In this document: positions 1-11,400 of the stretch, piece after piece
Layout: each line of letters opens with the position of its first letter
Position numbering within the stretch: position 1 is the first letter of the stretch
Assembly (NCBI GenBank): GCA_030844895.1
Contig: CM061233.1
Location: 32,050,310 to 32,114,309, forward strand
DNA: 64,000 nt
Source: Ambrosia x helenae
Taxonomy: Eukaryota > Streptophyta > Magnoliopsida > Asterales > Asteraceae
Direction of reading: 5' to 3'
The notes under the pieces: model-generated
Told to the model about the DNA's origin: nothing
What the model saw: only the letters and a program-made list of their open reading frames with translations
Database searches by the model: none
Program-made: the position numbers and the translations under genes

Positions 1-1
1 G

Positions 2-52
2 AAGGATATAATGACTAGGCTGGAACCCACTTTTTTAGAATATTTGTGGTAG
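2..52 (+). pseudogene. 3' end of the antisense extra gene of Tat copy A
   Basis: The first bases encode the same C-terminus, ending TFLEYLW and a TAG stop, as the last exon of the antisense gene of copy B (stop at 30741). The strand is opposite to gag-pol. Only the last 16 codons are in the window. The identity of the gene rests on copy B. Confidence 0.75.
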
Positions 53-690
53 TTTGTGGTTGAACGAAAACAATTTACTTTTTTATGCTTGTATAGATAA
101 TGAAAGAGTTGGGGTGGAGGGATCTTGGTTTCAAGACGAAGCCCCAAATCTTTTATTTGACCCGGACCATAGATGTTGACCCCTGGTGGATGGGTACTGT
201 TTTAGGATGAAGCCAGGGGTTGACATCAAATTTTGGCTATAATAAATAATATGGTAACTGCTTTTGACGCTACATCCTTGTGTTCCCTTTTTGATTCTTT
301 TGATATCCTGCAAACATCAACAAATGTCAAGTATAAAGGAATAATACAAATATTACCTTCGTCCAATTTGATAAATGGTCTTCGAAGTATTCTGATGACA
401 TCTTGAAGATGTCCCCAGTCTTGGTTACATCCTTAGGATCATTCTCATCATTCTGAGGATGTCTCCAGTGTTTATCACATCCTTAGGATAATCTTCATCA
501 TTCTGAGGATGTCCCCAGTGTAATATCTTCAATATAGACCTTATAATCTTTCATAAGAAAGACTTATGTTTTGATAATATCCTGCAAAGGAAGATTTTAT
601 TATACTGGTGACTTAGGCCTTTGGTTTAATCTGGGATCAAAAACCCTTTTGTTATATTTTGGTGATAAAACCATTATGTATCATCTTGAG

Positions 691-785
691 AATAACTGGC
701 GACAAGGCCTTTAGTAATAACTGGCGACAAGGCCCTTAGGAATAACTGGCGAAAAGGCCCTTAGGAATAACTGGCGACAAGGCCC
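691..785. repeat. 24-bp tandem repeat, about four units
   Basis: Four head-to-tail units of about 24 bp carry the core AATAACTGGCGACAAGGCCC, with small changes such as GAAAAGG for GACAAGG in the third unit. They lie in the non-coding stretch between the integrase remnant and the antisense gene of Tat copy A. Copy B lacks this stretch because of its 1.66-kb deletion. Confidence 0.85.
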
Positions 786-789
786 AAAG

Positions 790-834
790 AGACGTTGAAA
801 AACGTCTAACCATTAGAGACATTGAAAAATGTCT
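790..834. other. Two adjacent 7-bp hairpins with GAAA loops
   Basis: 790-807 reads AGACGTT-GAAA-AACGTCT and 817-834 reads AGACATT-GAAA-AATGTCT. Both stems are perfect. They differ by one base pair changed on both sides (G-C to A-T), so pairing is kept. On the plus strand, the sense of the antisense gene, the loop is a GNRA-type tetraloop. A role in RNA processing is an inference. Confidence 0.7.
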
Positions 835-1135
835 AAACCTTAAGAGCTCCATCGTATATCTCAGAGATAATAAAATTGTCAGCCACTTTTACATGGACTG
901 GTCCCACCATCCCGAGAATATACATGGGCATCGTGCGCTCCAGGCGAGGGTTGCTAACCCAATGTGAAATGTGAAAACCTTTAAACCTTAGGAACGTGTC
1001 GCACACCTTAATAGAGGAGAGGATGGCCAGCCCCCTAGTCTTCTAAGCATTTCATCTTCAGGATGGTACTGCAAAATTCTCAGGATGGACTATTTCTAGA
1101 CCATGTTTAGTAAAAATATAAATAATTGAAATTGG

Positions 1136-1702
1136 TTAAGAATAAGTACTTACATATGGAGATGATTCATCTCTGTCAGCATTCACCTTCATCTTACCAG
1201 TAATCCGAACCACGGATTCTCTTCCAGAGAGATCAGTCTCATGAGTCTTCATATATGATAGCATTTTAAGTGAATTGCATTCCAGGATCTTGGTAGAATT
1301 TCGTCTTCCATAGTCATAATCGATCAAGTAGGGTCTTTCCTACTTATTAGGAGCTAACTTCCCATTACTTGGCTTGGTGGTATTTTGGAAGGATTTTCTG
1401 AAGACCAAATCTCCCACCTGGAATCTTCTTATACTTATATTCTTGTTGTAGGTTTTAGTTATCCTTTGTTGATAAGGTTCCATCCTCAATCTGGCTGTAT
1501 TCGTAACTTCATCCACTGTTTCAAGATCTTGAAGCAATACTTCTGATTTGGTAGTTGCATCATGAAGATATCTTCTTGCTACAGGCATTACCATCTTGGT
1601 TGGGAGCATGGCTTCTATTCTAAAGACCAAGGAGAAAGGTGTTTGGCTAGTTGCATTCTTGAAAGTGGTTTTCTTCTGCCCATTTTCCTTTCTTTTCTCC
1701 AA
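1136..1702 (-). pseudogene. Integrase C-terminal remnant of Tat copy A
   Basis: The segment at 1340-1702 encodes the end of a Ty3/gypsy integrase. TPFSLVFRIEAMLPTKM matches the usual 'TPFSLVYGTEAV(I/L)P' block, and FQVGDLVFRK followed by GKLAPNK matches the GPY/F-type C-terminal module. A second open stretch at 1136-1327 in another frame probably continues the tail. The zinc-binding HHCC region and the catalytic DDE core, which should lie further upstream on the minus strand, are not visible. This is the only integrase remnant in the window, because copy B has lost the region. Confidence 0.8.
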
Positions 1703-1855
1703 GCCTCTTCTTCAAGTTGTTGATGATCTTATTAGAGGATTCTGCTTGTCCATTAGCTTGAGGATGGACAGGTGTTGATGTTATCATTTTGATTCCGAGC
1801 AATTAAAGCAGTGTTATCCTTAGGATGTACAGTGCTATCTTCAGGATGCACAGTG

Positions 1856-2281
1856 TTATCCTCCGGATGCAGTTCTATAGTCGGTGACTTCAGGATGCAG
1901 TTCTAAATTTGCCAAGGCATCAGCTTTAGCATTTTCTTCCCTAGGTACTTGTGTTAGTGTAAATTCTACAAAATAAGATGCTAATTTCTTGACTATTTTA
2001 AGATATTCAACTAATTTTTTACCTTTGACTGCATAAGATCCGTTAAAATGGTTAGTAATTAACAAGGAATCAACAAACACTTCTAAATTTGAAACATGCA
2101 TATCCTTAGCAAGTTGTAAGCCATCAATGAGAGCTTTATATTCAGCTTCATTATTGGTTGTTTGAAATGCACATCTAATCGCATGGGGTATTTTGTCCCC
2201 TTGTGGCGATTTTAGTAGTAATCCTAACCATGTGCCTCTCATATTTGAAGCACCATCATTATATAAAATCCATTTTCCCAA
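1856..2281 (-). pseudogene. Second RNase H domain (Tat-lineage type), copy A
   Basis: A 141-residue open stretch has the RNase H fold motifs in order: LYNDGAS (first Asp), TNNEAEYKAL (Glu), VFVDSLL (second Asp) and KADALA (last Asp). It is separate from the RT-linked RNase H encoded at 2297-2920, which fits the dual RNase H layout known for Tat/Ogre elements. The four acidic residues are all present here. The copy in element B is cut off before the last Asp. Confidence 0.8.
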
Positions 2282-2296
2282 GTTTTCATTTACTTG

Positions 2297-2920
2297 TTAT
2301 ACTTCTTTTTCAATTTCACTTAGGATGTCACTACTGAAATCAGCAACAAAATCAGCTAGAGCCTGAGATTTGATTGCATTTCTAGACTCGTATACTAAGT
2401 CAAAGGCACTTAATTTTACTGACCATTTAGCCATTCTACCTAACATTTCTGGTTTTCTAAGTACATTTTTTATGGGATAGTTAGTTTTTACGTGTATCCT
2501 ATGTGTTTCAAAGTAATGCCTTAACTTAGTGGATGCCATTATCAAAGCTAAAACAAGTTTTTCGAGATGAGAATACCTGGTCTCAGCATCTAGTAGAGTT
2601 TTACTTACATAGTAGACAGGATGTTGTTGTCCTTCAAAGTTTTCTTACCAAAACTGCACTTATTGCATTTTTGGAAACTGCAAGATATAATTTGAGAGGT
2701 TCACCATCTTTAGGTTTCATCAGGAGTGGAGCTGCTACAAGATATTCCTTCAATTTTTCAATGCGACCTCACGTTTTTGTCCCCAGTCAAATTTGTTGTT
2801 CTTTTCCAGGATGTCATAGAACTCTTTGCATTTTTCTGAGGACTTCGAAATGAACCTGTTTAGTGCTGCTATCCTGCCAGTCAATCTTTGTACATCTTTG
2901 ACATTGGTTGAAGATTTTAA
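2297..2920 (-). pseudogene. RT-linked RNase H / connection region, copy A
   Basis: Open pieces in different frames cover the tether and first RNase H. They include the block with DVQRLTGRIAALNRFISKS and, at 2297-2545, IMASTKLRHYFETHRIHVKT followed by ALADFVADF. Those are standard Ty3/gypsy blocks downstream of RT. Frame changes near 2550 and 2750 break the frame. Confidence 0.75.
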
Positions 2921-2921
2921 A

Positions 2922-3137
2922 TCAAAGATGGCTTTTGATTTGTTCTGGACTGGATTCAATGCCTCTCTTGGTTACTAAGTATTCAAGAAATTTGCCAGTA
3001 CCGACTCCAAAGTTGCACTTGGCAGGATTCATCTTCATATTATAGGCATCCAGGATGTCAAAGGCTTCTTTGAGATCCTGAAGATGGTCTTCAACTTTCT
3101 TAGACTTCACTCCCATGTCGTCGATATAGACTTCCAT
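2922..3137 (-). pseudogene. Reverse transcriptase C-terminal fragment, copy A
   Basis: Begins with VYIDDMGVKS, the YxDD active-site box, then DLKEAFDILDAYNMKMNPAKC, the usual palm-end block. Compared with copy B, about 490 bp holding most of the fingers and palm is missing just upstream on the minus strand. The deletion joins a short shared CATT. No functional polymerase can come from this copy. Confidence 0.85.
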
Positions 3138-3611
3138 TGTGTCCCCAATCTTTTACTTGGACATCATGTTGCCCAACCTTTGGTATGTTGTGCCTGCATT
3201 AAAAATGAAATTAGAGATTGTTTAATATAATTTAGGAATGTTCTTACCGATCTGCACAATTATATCCTCGTTTTTTTCATCGAGGCAAACTGATTTGACA
3301 TCTTGGTCAGAATGTGCTTTGACATTCTGAGGATGGCACTATGCATCTTGCTTTAATTGCTATGCTTGTTTCGACTGGGATGGAGCCTTCATTGACATTG
3401 TGTAGCAATCCTTTGCTTCTTGTTGGTCATTGTTGACTTTGATGACTCCCCACTGAAGCCAACCAAGACGGATGATCTAGCCACTATCTCGGTCTCAGGG
3501 ATGTTCATCCTTTTTAGGGCTTCTAGCTGTATTATGTTAATTGAACTCCACCCATCTATTTATATCCTGCGAACAAAATGGTTAGCAATATATAAAGTAA
3601 TGACCAAACCA

Positions 3612-5251
3612 TCATGGTGACGCTCTAGAACATTTTCTCGATTCTCTTGAAATAAAATTAATGATGTCAGCATCCTTGGATGGAGATGCTGCCCTTTCGG
3701 GGATGCCAGTGCTATCCTGAATCTTTGACTTCTTTCTGCTCGGCAGATTCTTAAGATGGCCCTTGCTTAGGAGATATGCTATTTCTTTTCTCAAAGCAAT
3801 GCAATCTTCAGTAACATGTCCAAAATCTTTGTGGAAAGCACACCATTTGGATTTATCCTTCCATCCTGACTTGTTATCTTTCCTTAGCCATCTTGCTTTG
3901 TCTCCAAGATCCTTCATAGCATACATTAAACCCTCTCATGTATCTTCTTGTCATCTTCAAGACGGATGAATCTTAAAGCTCTATTCCTAACTTCATCGAG
4001 ATTCCTACAAGGGTTCATCACCAATTCTTTATAGAAAGGTGAATCCTTCTGTAGTCCCATCTTGAAGGCTTGCACTGCTGTTGTGACATCTAGGTTTGGG
4101 ATGTCAAGTGCTTCCTTCCCAAACCTTGTGATATATTCCCTTAATGATTCTCCCTGTAGCTGTGTCACCCTGTACAATTCACTTGTCAAACGTTCAAATG
4201 TTCGACTGCAAGAAAACTGATTATTAAACATGTTAATCAAATGTGCAAAAGAAGTAATTGAATAGGGAGGAACACTTAGTAGCCATTTTAAGGTTGGACC
4301 AATGATGGTAGAACCAAATCCTTTTCATAAGCATGCTTCTTTTAAGTTTACTGGAATGGGGTTTATTTCCATCCTTTCCCTGTATTGTGCTACATGCTCT
4401 TCAGGATCAGTAGATCCATCATAAAGCTACATGCTTGGAGTCTGGAATCTCTTTGGAATCTCAGCATCACATAATGGAGGTGCAAAGCGAGACACCCTGT
4501 GACATGCTGAAGATACCTCAGGGATGGGTTGCATTATCCCTGGCACACTAGACACCACATCCTTGATTTTCTGAAGCTCTCTTACCAACTGTGGACTTAT
4601 ACCTGTATCCTGCAAAGAAGCAACATTGTTAGTAGCAAAAGTATTGGAACTTAAATTGTTACCATTGTTGTATCCTCGGGATGGTTCAGTGGTATATCCT
4701 CGAGATGGCTCCACAGCATATCCTCGAGATGGCTCGGCAGTGTATCCTGCATCTCTAGTTGTAGCCATCCTGGGTGCTGAAACAGTTTCTGGTGCAGAGA
4801 ATCCAGTGCTCATGGGGATGAAATCTCCTTGATGAATGCCCCCAGAGATGCCAGAATTGAAATCCAACACTCTAGGCTGCAATGGTGTCCCCATGTCTTC
4901 AGCCGGTCTCTTTGAGGATGTTTTAAGAGATTGAATTTCTCTCATCAGCATCTGGTTGGTATCCTGTTGATGCTTTATTTGATCCTTCACCATTGCAAAC
5001 ATGGAAAGGAACTCATCATTTGACACGAAAATAGGAGGAGTAGATCCAGATGTTGCCATCCCGGATCTGGCAGTATTAGGAGCAACACTCCTAGTAATTT
5101 GTGCAGAACTCTTGGGAAAGGTAGGAGAAGGTAGTAGAGTCACATTTTTGGCAGAGGTTGTGGATGGTGAGGAAGAAGACACAGATTTTGGGTTTGAGGC
5201 CATAGTTGTCAAGAATTTTGAAACAAATTGATTGGGAAAAGGTTTTAACAA
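3612..5251 (-). pseudogene. gag remnant, copy A
   Basis: Three pieces: an N-terminal Ser/Thr/Pro-rich part (4427-5251), the retrotransposon gag domain (3926-4240, SLREYITRFGKEALDIPNLD) and a zinc-knuckle-like piece (3612-3926, WCAFHKDFGHVTEDC with Cys-His-His-Cys spacing). They are separated by frame breaks. About 170 bp is lost near 3930 and about 140 bp near 3645 relative to copy B. The start is a Met at 5251, or a Met further in that matches the copy B start (MASNPKSV, about 5200). Confidence 0.85.
4668..4750 (-). repeat. Short tandem repeat inside gag, copy A
   Basis: The gag N-terminal part repeats a unit ending EPSRGY three times, from about 26-bp DNA units each carrying TATCCTCGAGATGG. 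Copy B has a single unit here. The expansion is therefore specific to copy A or its branch. Confidence 0.75.
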
Positions 5252-5276
5252 GTTTTTGTTAAAAATAGCACCACTT

Positions 5277-5297
5277 GCCCCACGGTGGGCGCCAAAT
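5277..5297 (-). other. Primer-binding site of Tat copy A
   Basis: Directly inside the LTR, the minus strand reads ATTTGGCGCCCACCGTGGGG. It is the same as in copy B and sits where a tRNA primer would anneal. The tRNA species is not decided from the sequence. Confidence 0.75.
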
Positions 5298-6406
5298 TGT
5301 TTTGGTCAAAAATTACCTAGTAGAAATAATTTTGTATTCCAAATTAGTAAAAGTGAGGTAGAGTGCTAAATGTGTGAAATATGTTAAAAACTCAGTTGTA
5401 TTCTGAAAATGGTGTATCAGGATGCTAAAGAAGTTAATAAGTGACAACTATACTCGGGATGGCCTAGATTTGCTTCGGGATGGACAGTTATATCCTCGCG
5501 ATGGAACTATTTATAATGAACAAATAAAGTAATAAAACAAAAAGAACAACACTCGATCTATGAGGAAAGCCCTTGATCAGTTGTAGATCGCCAGATAAAA
5601 CCTCGGGAGGAGACTAGGCCCCTTCCTTGTTTGTTAATATTAATTAGGTAAAAAAGTACAACTTTGGATGAATGATAGACGAGTGTTCTATGAATACAAT
5701 GATAAGTGCTTTGTGTGTGTGTGTGTAAGTATCAGAGTATCAAGTGGTATTCAGGTGAATGTGATGTGTCCTATACTCGTCGATCATTCCCTATTTATAG
5801 TTTACACGAAAAGTAAATAGAAGATCCCACATAATCCGCTAGTTAGTTAAGTCCTTCAATGGCTTCAGGTGACCGTTGTAGCTGTTTCAACTGAATATGA
5901 CCGTTGTATGGCTGTTTCAACTAAATATAGTGGTTATATGGCTGTTTTCTCCTATATTTAATGCTTGTCGGTTACAAGTTTGACTTCTTCTTTGACTTTG
6001 TACTTGTTCCACATGCATAGCTCTTCAATGATCAGCTCCTCTGACTTAAATGAGTCAATATAGCCGTTAGGGAGGAGTTACAAGCCTTAATATTGATTAA
6101 GTGTACCTGAAATAACATCAAAATAAGATAATTCATTAGTCCATCCTCAGGATGCACAGATGTCAGAACACTGTTACATCCTGAACCCTGCTTAGTCCTT
6201 TACCATCCTGAGGATGTTACTCAGAGAGTGTGAGGTAAAATCATCCTGCTTTCATATAACAATAAGATAGTTCATTAGTATATCTTCAGGATGTGCACAT
6301 GCTGAAATATAGTTATATCCTGAAGTCAGTTAAGCCCTTCAGCATCCTGGGGAAGGTACGTTAGGGATGTGAGTTAAAATCATCCTGAGGATTTTCACCC
6401 ACAACT
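5298..6406 (-). repeat. LTR of Tat copy A (5' LTR in element sense)
   Basis: Begins TGTTTTGGTCAAAAATTA on the plus strand and ends near TTTTCACCCACAACT, matching both LTRs of copy B over about 1.1 kb. A TATA-like box is on the minus strand at 5791-5799 (TATAAATAG). The LTR carries several CATCC/GGATG palindromes (for example around 6140 and 6205). A (GT)n run at about 5711-5726 is extra relative to copy B. Confidence 0.9.
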
Positions 6407-9139
6407 ATACCCCCTAGTCTAGTAGAACAAGAGTTAATCAAAAAACTCAACACAGGACACCCGTCTAGTCTTACAACACACGGACAATCACCCAACAAAC
6501 ATTCCATGAGATTACCACATCCTAACACATGGTAATTAACCCCTAACAGATGTAAGTAATTACAAGAACCTCCATGGGATATTAATCAATAAACATGTAT
6601 TCACAAACCTGATACTTATGAAACAAAATACATGTTGATGTCGTCATCACACCCTTAACAAGAATTGGTCAACTATATCCCATGATAACTTGAGTTATGG
6701 ATCGATAAACCTAACTCTTTAGTACTAAAAGCCGATCACACTTCATTTGATCACCTAAGTCCATAAATACTCAACTAAAATGCTCACAAGATTTAGCAAG
6801 ATCCATTACCATGATACCTTAAACAATTCATGACAAAATCATCAATATATACACAAGCATACACACACACGCATATATATATATATAGATTGTTTGTCAC
6901 ACTTTACATAAACATAGAGTCTTACATCTCCAACTAACTCATGGGAAACCTTATTTCTTTTGTCTAACCAATCACTAAGAGCCTCACACCATGCTTAAAC
7001 TACTCTTGCCCCCTGACTAATACCTACGGCCGAAAACCAAAGCACAAAGAAGCATGTGTTGCTTTTATCAAGTTTCACCAAAATAAAAATAACCACACAC
7101 CTATAACACAAGTCAACCCAACTATACACTAGAAACAAACATTCCTTCCTCTTACTCCACAATTTGCGGCCAATAGTAACCCTACAAGCCTAACATGCTA
7201 GCTAACATGACAACTAGAGGTTCTTGGAACTATCACATTCTAACATAAGACAAGGAATGAGAGGTCACCATCAAAAGACACACCCTCATGTATGGTGGTG
7301 GCCGCAAAAACATTCCCAAGGAGTCAAGGTGTAGATGGATCATTGGCTAACATTATACTAAGAGTACAAACACACTTCTTGGAACTTGGAGAAAACAAGC
7401 AAGGTGTGATCCATCACTTTCAAAACCATGCTACATTCCTACTCCCTTGTCCTAGATTGGCCGAAGACTCCAAGGAAGCACATGCCTTATACTTAGTTGT
7501 AAACTATCACCAAAGAGGGAAATAAGACAAACCTAGCATGCAATCTTCCTAGCTAACCACCTTCTACATATACCAATCCTAGGAAATCGGCACACATGAA
7601 GGAAGGAAACAAGAATGAGTTGACTTATCACACCCTTACACCAAAATGGATACCTTCCAAACCTTAACACACTTCTAATCAAGTCAACACCCTCCCTCTT
7701 TGCCTTGTCTAATCCATCAGCCTAGTCCCTAAGAAGCAAGAGCATACTGTTCACCAAAAGAGGAACAAAACACTTAAACACCACACAAACCCATGCAAGA
7801 ACAACACCCATTCTTGTGTTTGTCTTCACCCCAATCGGCCTGTAAAAGGGCTTGGGATTCAACCACAAATCTTGCAACACTACCTCACCATTACGCTCCT
7901 CTTACTCTCCAACAATTCCTCTCGGCTGATCCATATCAAGAACATGACTCCAAGAGCTTGGAAAGCTTCTTATCTTGGCTACTAACCTCGCATCCGAGTA
8001 GGTAAGTAGATTAACTCCCTTCCTATTTCTAATCCATCCTTAACCTACACCTATAATGTAACCCGACTACCGATCCTTGTGGCGTCATAAACCGGCCTTA
8101 CACACATCTAGATAATACACACTCATGTGAATATAGTTATCATGTGATCACATTGCTATAATATTGCACTTAGATAATAATCAATCGGCTTAAGTCACTA
8201 AAACACTTGCAAGTCCACGGCTTAGACTTGGAAAGCTTATATCAATCACTAATGATTCACATAATCATCAAATTCGAGCTCCATTAGAAGCACTTGCTTC
8301 GGCTATGATTACTTAACATAAGTTAAATTGTGCCGAAACATGTGTTAACTCTATGATAGACTTAAAAGGGTTCTAAACATGTGTTAAACCGAGTTACTTT
8401 ACAACAACCGACCACTCATGACGGATTGGTGCTGATTTATAGCTCATGACAATGTGAAGGTTCCACTTTGTCTAACAATAACTACCACATTTCAACAAAA
8501 CGCCAAAGTTCCAAAATCATATGTTTTACAAGGTATCAATGAACGTCACGAGCACTACAACATGACTCACGTACACTAAACACAAGGGTCCACAAGTGTC
8601 GGGTGAACAACTTGTATGATAAATAACAAAACTAGACGACTTACCATGTACATAATGATCATAAGGTATCACTTGTCAGGACGGTGACCATCTACAGCCT
8701 CACTAGACCACATACATCTCTATCAGGTGAGTTTTACGGCCCTATTTTACTATTTTACATTTCGGGGGATAAACATGCTTCAATACTAGTGTCATTTACA
8801 AGTGTGTGTACATTCTATCATGATTGCCATGTGGAACATGAGACATATTGGTTCATGAGCTCATTAGTCCTCGTACAACGTTTACTGTAACCATTAGCTA
8901 TCAAAAGCCACGGAACACTTTTATAGATCTATTGGGTTGACACCCCCACTCTTGGTTAGTTGCTCTAACCGGTTACATACAAAAGAGTGTTAGTATTCTA
9001 CTATACATACATTGTCTTTAGTGTACAATGCGCAAGGCATAACAGTCAACAGGTTTGGTTATGGGACTCATGGTTTGCACTGTAATCATTCGCTTAGCTA
9101 GCCTATGATTGGTCATAAACGAATTACACATTGGTTTTA
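6407..9139. other. Gene-free stretch, no confident assignment
   Basis: No protein motif, splice-ready exon chain or RNA gene was found. Open stretches at 7292-7525 and 7793-8005 are short, have no recognisable motif and no coding context. A run of alternating CA/TA repeats lies at about 6850-6885. The later part could be the body of the Tekay-like LTR whose tail is at 9140-9495, but no LTR start was identified. Confidence 0.5.
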
Positions 9140-9495
9140 TTTGTTACCTTCAAACCCGTGAACTCACCAACATTATTGTTGACAAATCCTTTATGCATGT
9201 TTTTCAGGTAACTAATGGAGGGCCGCAGGGATTTGAGGGAGAGGTTCGAGCATGCACTACGTGGTACCACTTTGATGGGTTTTGTCAATCCTGTGATGTT
9301 TTGTTTTCAATTCCATGAGTACTAGACACTATCTCATTTTTCAGATATTATTATGTCGGTTTAAATAAATTATGACAATATCCATCCTTTGTGGTGGTAC
9401 TATTTTAATAAAAATGTGTGTTGCTTGAACCTTGTGCTTGAAAACCTTTCGATTGTTGCATCCCCGTGTTTCCGCCATGGCGAGGTGTGACAACG
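9140..9495 (+). repeat. Tail of a degenerate Tekay-like LTR
   Basis: Contains, in the same order as the LTRs at 15741-17236 and 21737-24361, 'CTCACCAACATT', 'TTGTTGACAAA', 'TTATGCATGTTTTTCAGGT' and a final block with TTTCCGCCATGG before GGTGTGACAA. These are shared landmarks of the 3' part of this LTR type. The 5' limit is unclear and no internal region follows. Confidence 0.5.
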
Positions 9496-11400
9496 TGTTT
9501 CTGCCTCTGACGTGGTGTGAACGTATCCAAACAACTCCAAATGTTGATGTATTTGAAAAGTTAACATGTTTGACTAGTTTGAACAAAATTGATTTTTGTT
9601 GACCAAGTTGACCCGACAACCCGTTAGTGACTTATTTAGGTAAAGCGGTGTTTATTTATGTTCATAATATTTAGATTTGCAAGTAGATAATTGAACAAAA
9701 AATTTCTCTATTGTTCTATCATGTCAACACTTTCACAAAACACATAAAGTAGTTACATATTTTAAAACTTAACGGTTTGATTTTGAAAACACAAAAGTTT
9801 CCTCCTTTGGAAAATTACCACTACAAGAATGTATTAACCATCAAAACCTACTAGAATAGTTATACATGAATCCTAACACATATGCATGCATGTAAGTTTC
9901 TCATTATGGCAAGGTATGAACACTTAGGGGATGTTTGTTAGCCTTTTAATAAACCTCTTAATCTTTCAGCATTAAGAGTGTTTGTTTCAACTAAAAAAAA
10001 TATCCGAATGATTCCATTTAGCTCTTAACCATTCATCTAATAAGGGGTGCTGAAGCATTCAGACCCTCTAAATGATCCAACACCTAATCAGACAGATCCT
10101 ACCAACTAGACTTTTAGTGTATTCTCATACATAAAGTTTCCACATATAGTAAGGTATGAACATACATAACCTCTAATTTCAACAAAATGAAGTTCCTAAA
10201 ATGTTAATATGCCTAATCCAAGCATATTCCATCATCATATTACACCAAACATGTCTAGATATCAAAATTAACTTTGTTAAAACAATAAAGCTTTCATTAT
10301 TGGCAAGTTGGTTGATTTCTTCAATCAAAGCCTTTTAAACATGTGAGTACTCTTAAATTAACACATAATCATCATAAAAGTTCATCTCACATGTCTAGAA
10401 TTCAATCTAAAAAGTTTTTCATCAACAAAGTTTTCTCTTTTAGTAAGTTATGATTCAACATTCATTTAAGGTTTTTACAACATACAAATCTACTTATATA
10501 TCATCTAAAACAATAAACCATTATTAGACATAATGATTTGACTGATTGGAATTAGGTTTGGATAACTAGGGTTTCACGGACATAAAGATCATAACAAAGG
10601 AAATAGGATTTAAAACATAAAAAAAATACAAGAAACCAAACCCAAAGCTCTTCATATCTTCAATATTGAACCTTCAAGGCTCCAAGATCTCTCCAAGAAG
10701 GTGGTTTTCATCTTGTGGCTGCTAATTTCGAATTATGGGTGTTTGACCAAGATTAGGTTATTAAAATACATTTTGTGGGTTAAACTCACGACTATCGGTT
10801 GAATAATGAACCAATTTTTATAAAATTAATTAACTCGCACGAAGTTGCACAATAATTTTGCTTCTACACATAATTTCACATAAATTCACACAAGGTATAT
10901 AACAATTAAATGATTGAAATGTTTCACCAACATTTGGGGGACAAGACTCGTGTGTGATCTGATAATTCTCCGAATTACCATTACATGAATGTTTGATGTA
11001 CTTAATTAATTCTAATTAAGTTTAATGCATGGATAATTGATCATGATAAAATAGTTAGTGTAACTTTAAATTTATACAAAATTAATGTTGGTTTGTTGGT
11101 TTGTTGATATAAAAGCTCATTGCCAAACATACCCTACATCTTTACATAAGTTAACCCAACTTTCTTGTTTACCTCCATTTTTTGTCGGGTTCAACCTTGT
11201 TGACGCAATGCCAAACATGAAACTAATGAGAATTGTGGTTTTAACGCCTTATTGATTGTCTTGGCTTCTTAATTTCTTTAAAATGGATTCTTTGACGTGG
11301 AAGGTTATACGTAATTGTGTTTAAAACGACTATGTACTTTTATCATTTCCATTGTTAAAAAATTAAAAGCCATTTTACAAATCCCAACTATCCATATCAT
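9496..11400. other. Gene-free stretch with MITE-like debris
   Basis: No coding signal. At about 9925-10090 a block with GGGGATGTTTGTTAGCC, 'CATTCA' repeats and 'TAATCAGACAG' resembles the GTTTGTTT-type MITEs common in eudicots, but the ends are not clear. The segments around 9890 and 10135 share 'AAGGTATGAACA', suggesting old duplication. Nothing else can be supported. Confidence 0.4.

Larger units (their letters stand above)
1..6406 (-). mobile_element. Tat-type Ty3/gypsy retrotransposon, copy A, decayed and truncated by window edge
   Basis: Read on the minus strand the order is LTR (5298-6406), primer-binding site, gag, RT remnant, RNase H, a second RNase H, integrase C-terminus, then an antisense extra gene whose last codons open the window. 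A second RNase H and an antisense extra ORF are known traits of the Tat/Ogre lineage. Every coding segment is broken by frameshifts, stops or deletions, so the copy is dead. Alignment by eye with copy B (27699-36350) shows at least four internal deletions here: most of the RT core near 3185, the protease region near 3470, near 3645 and near 3930. This copy keeps about 1.66 kb (roughly 285-1945) that copy B has lost. The left LTR is outside the window, so the target duplication cannot be seen. Confidence 0.9.

Noticed and set aside
691..785. CRISPR-like repeat array
   Set aside because: The 24-bp repeats are directly adjacent with no spacers, and the host is a plant.
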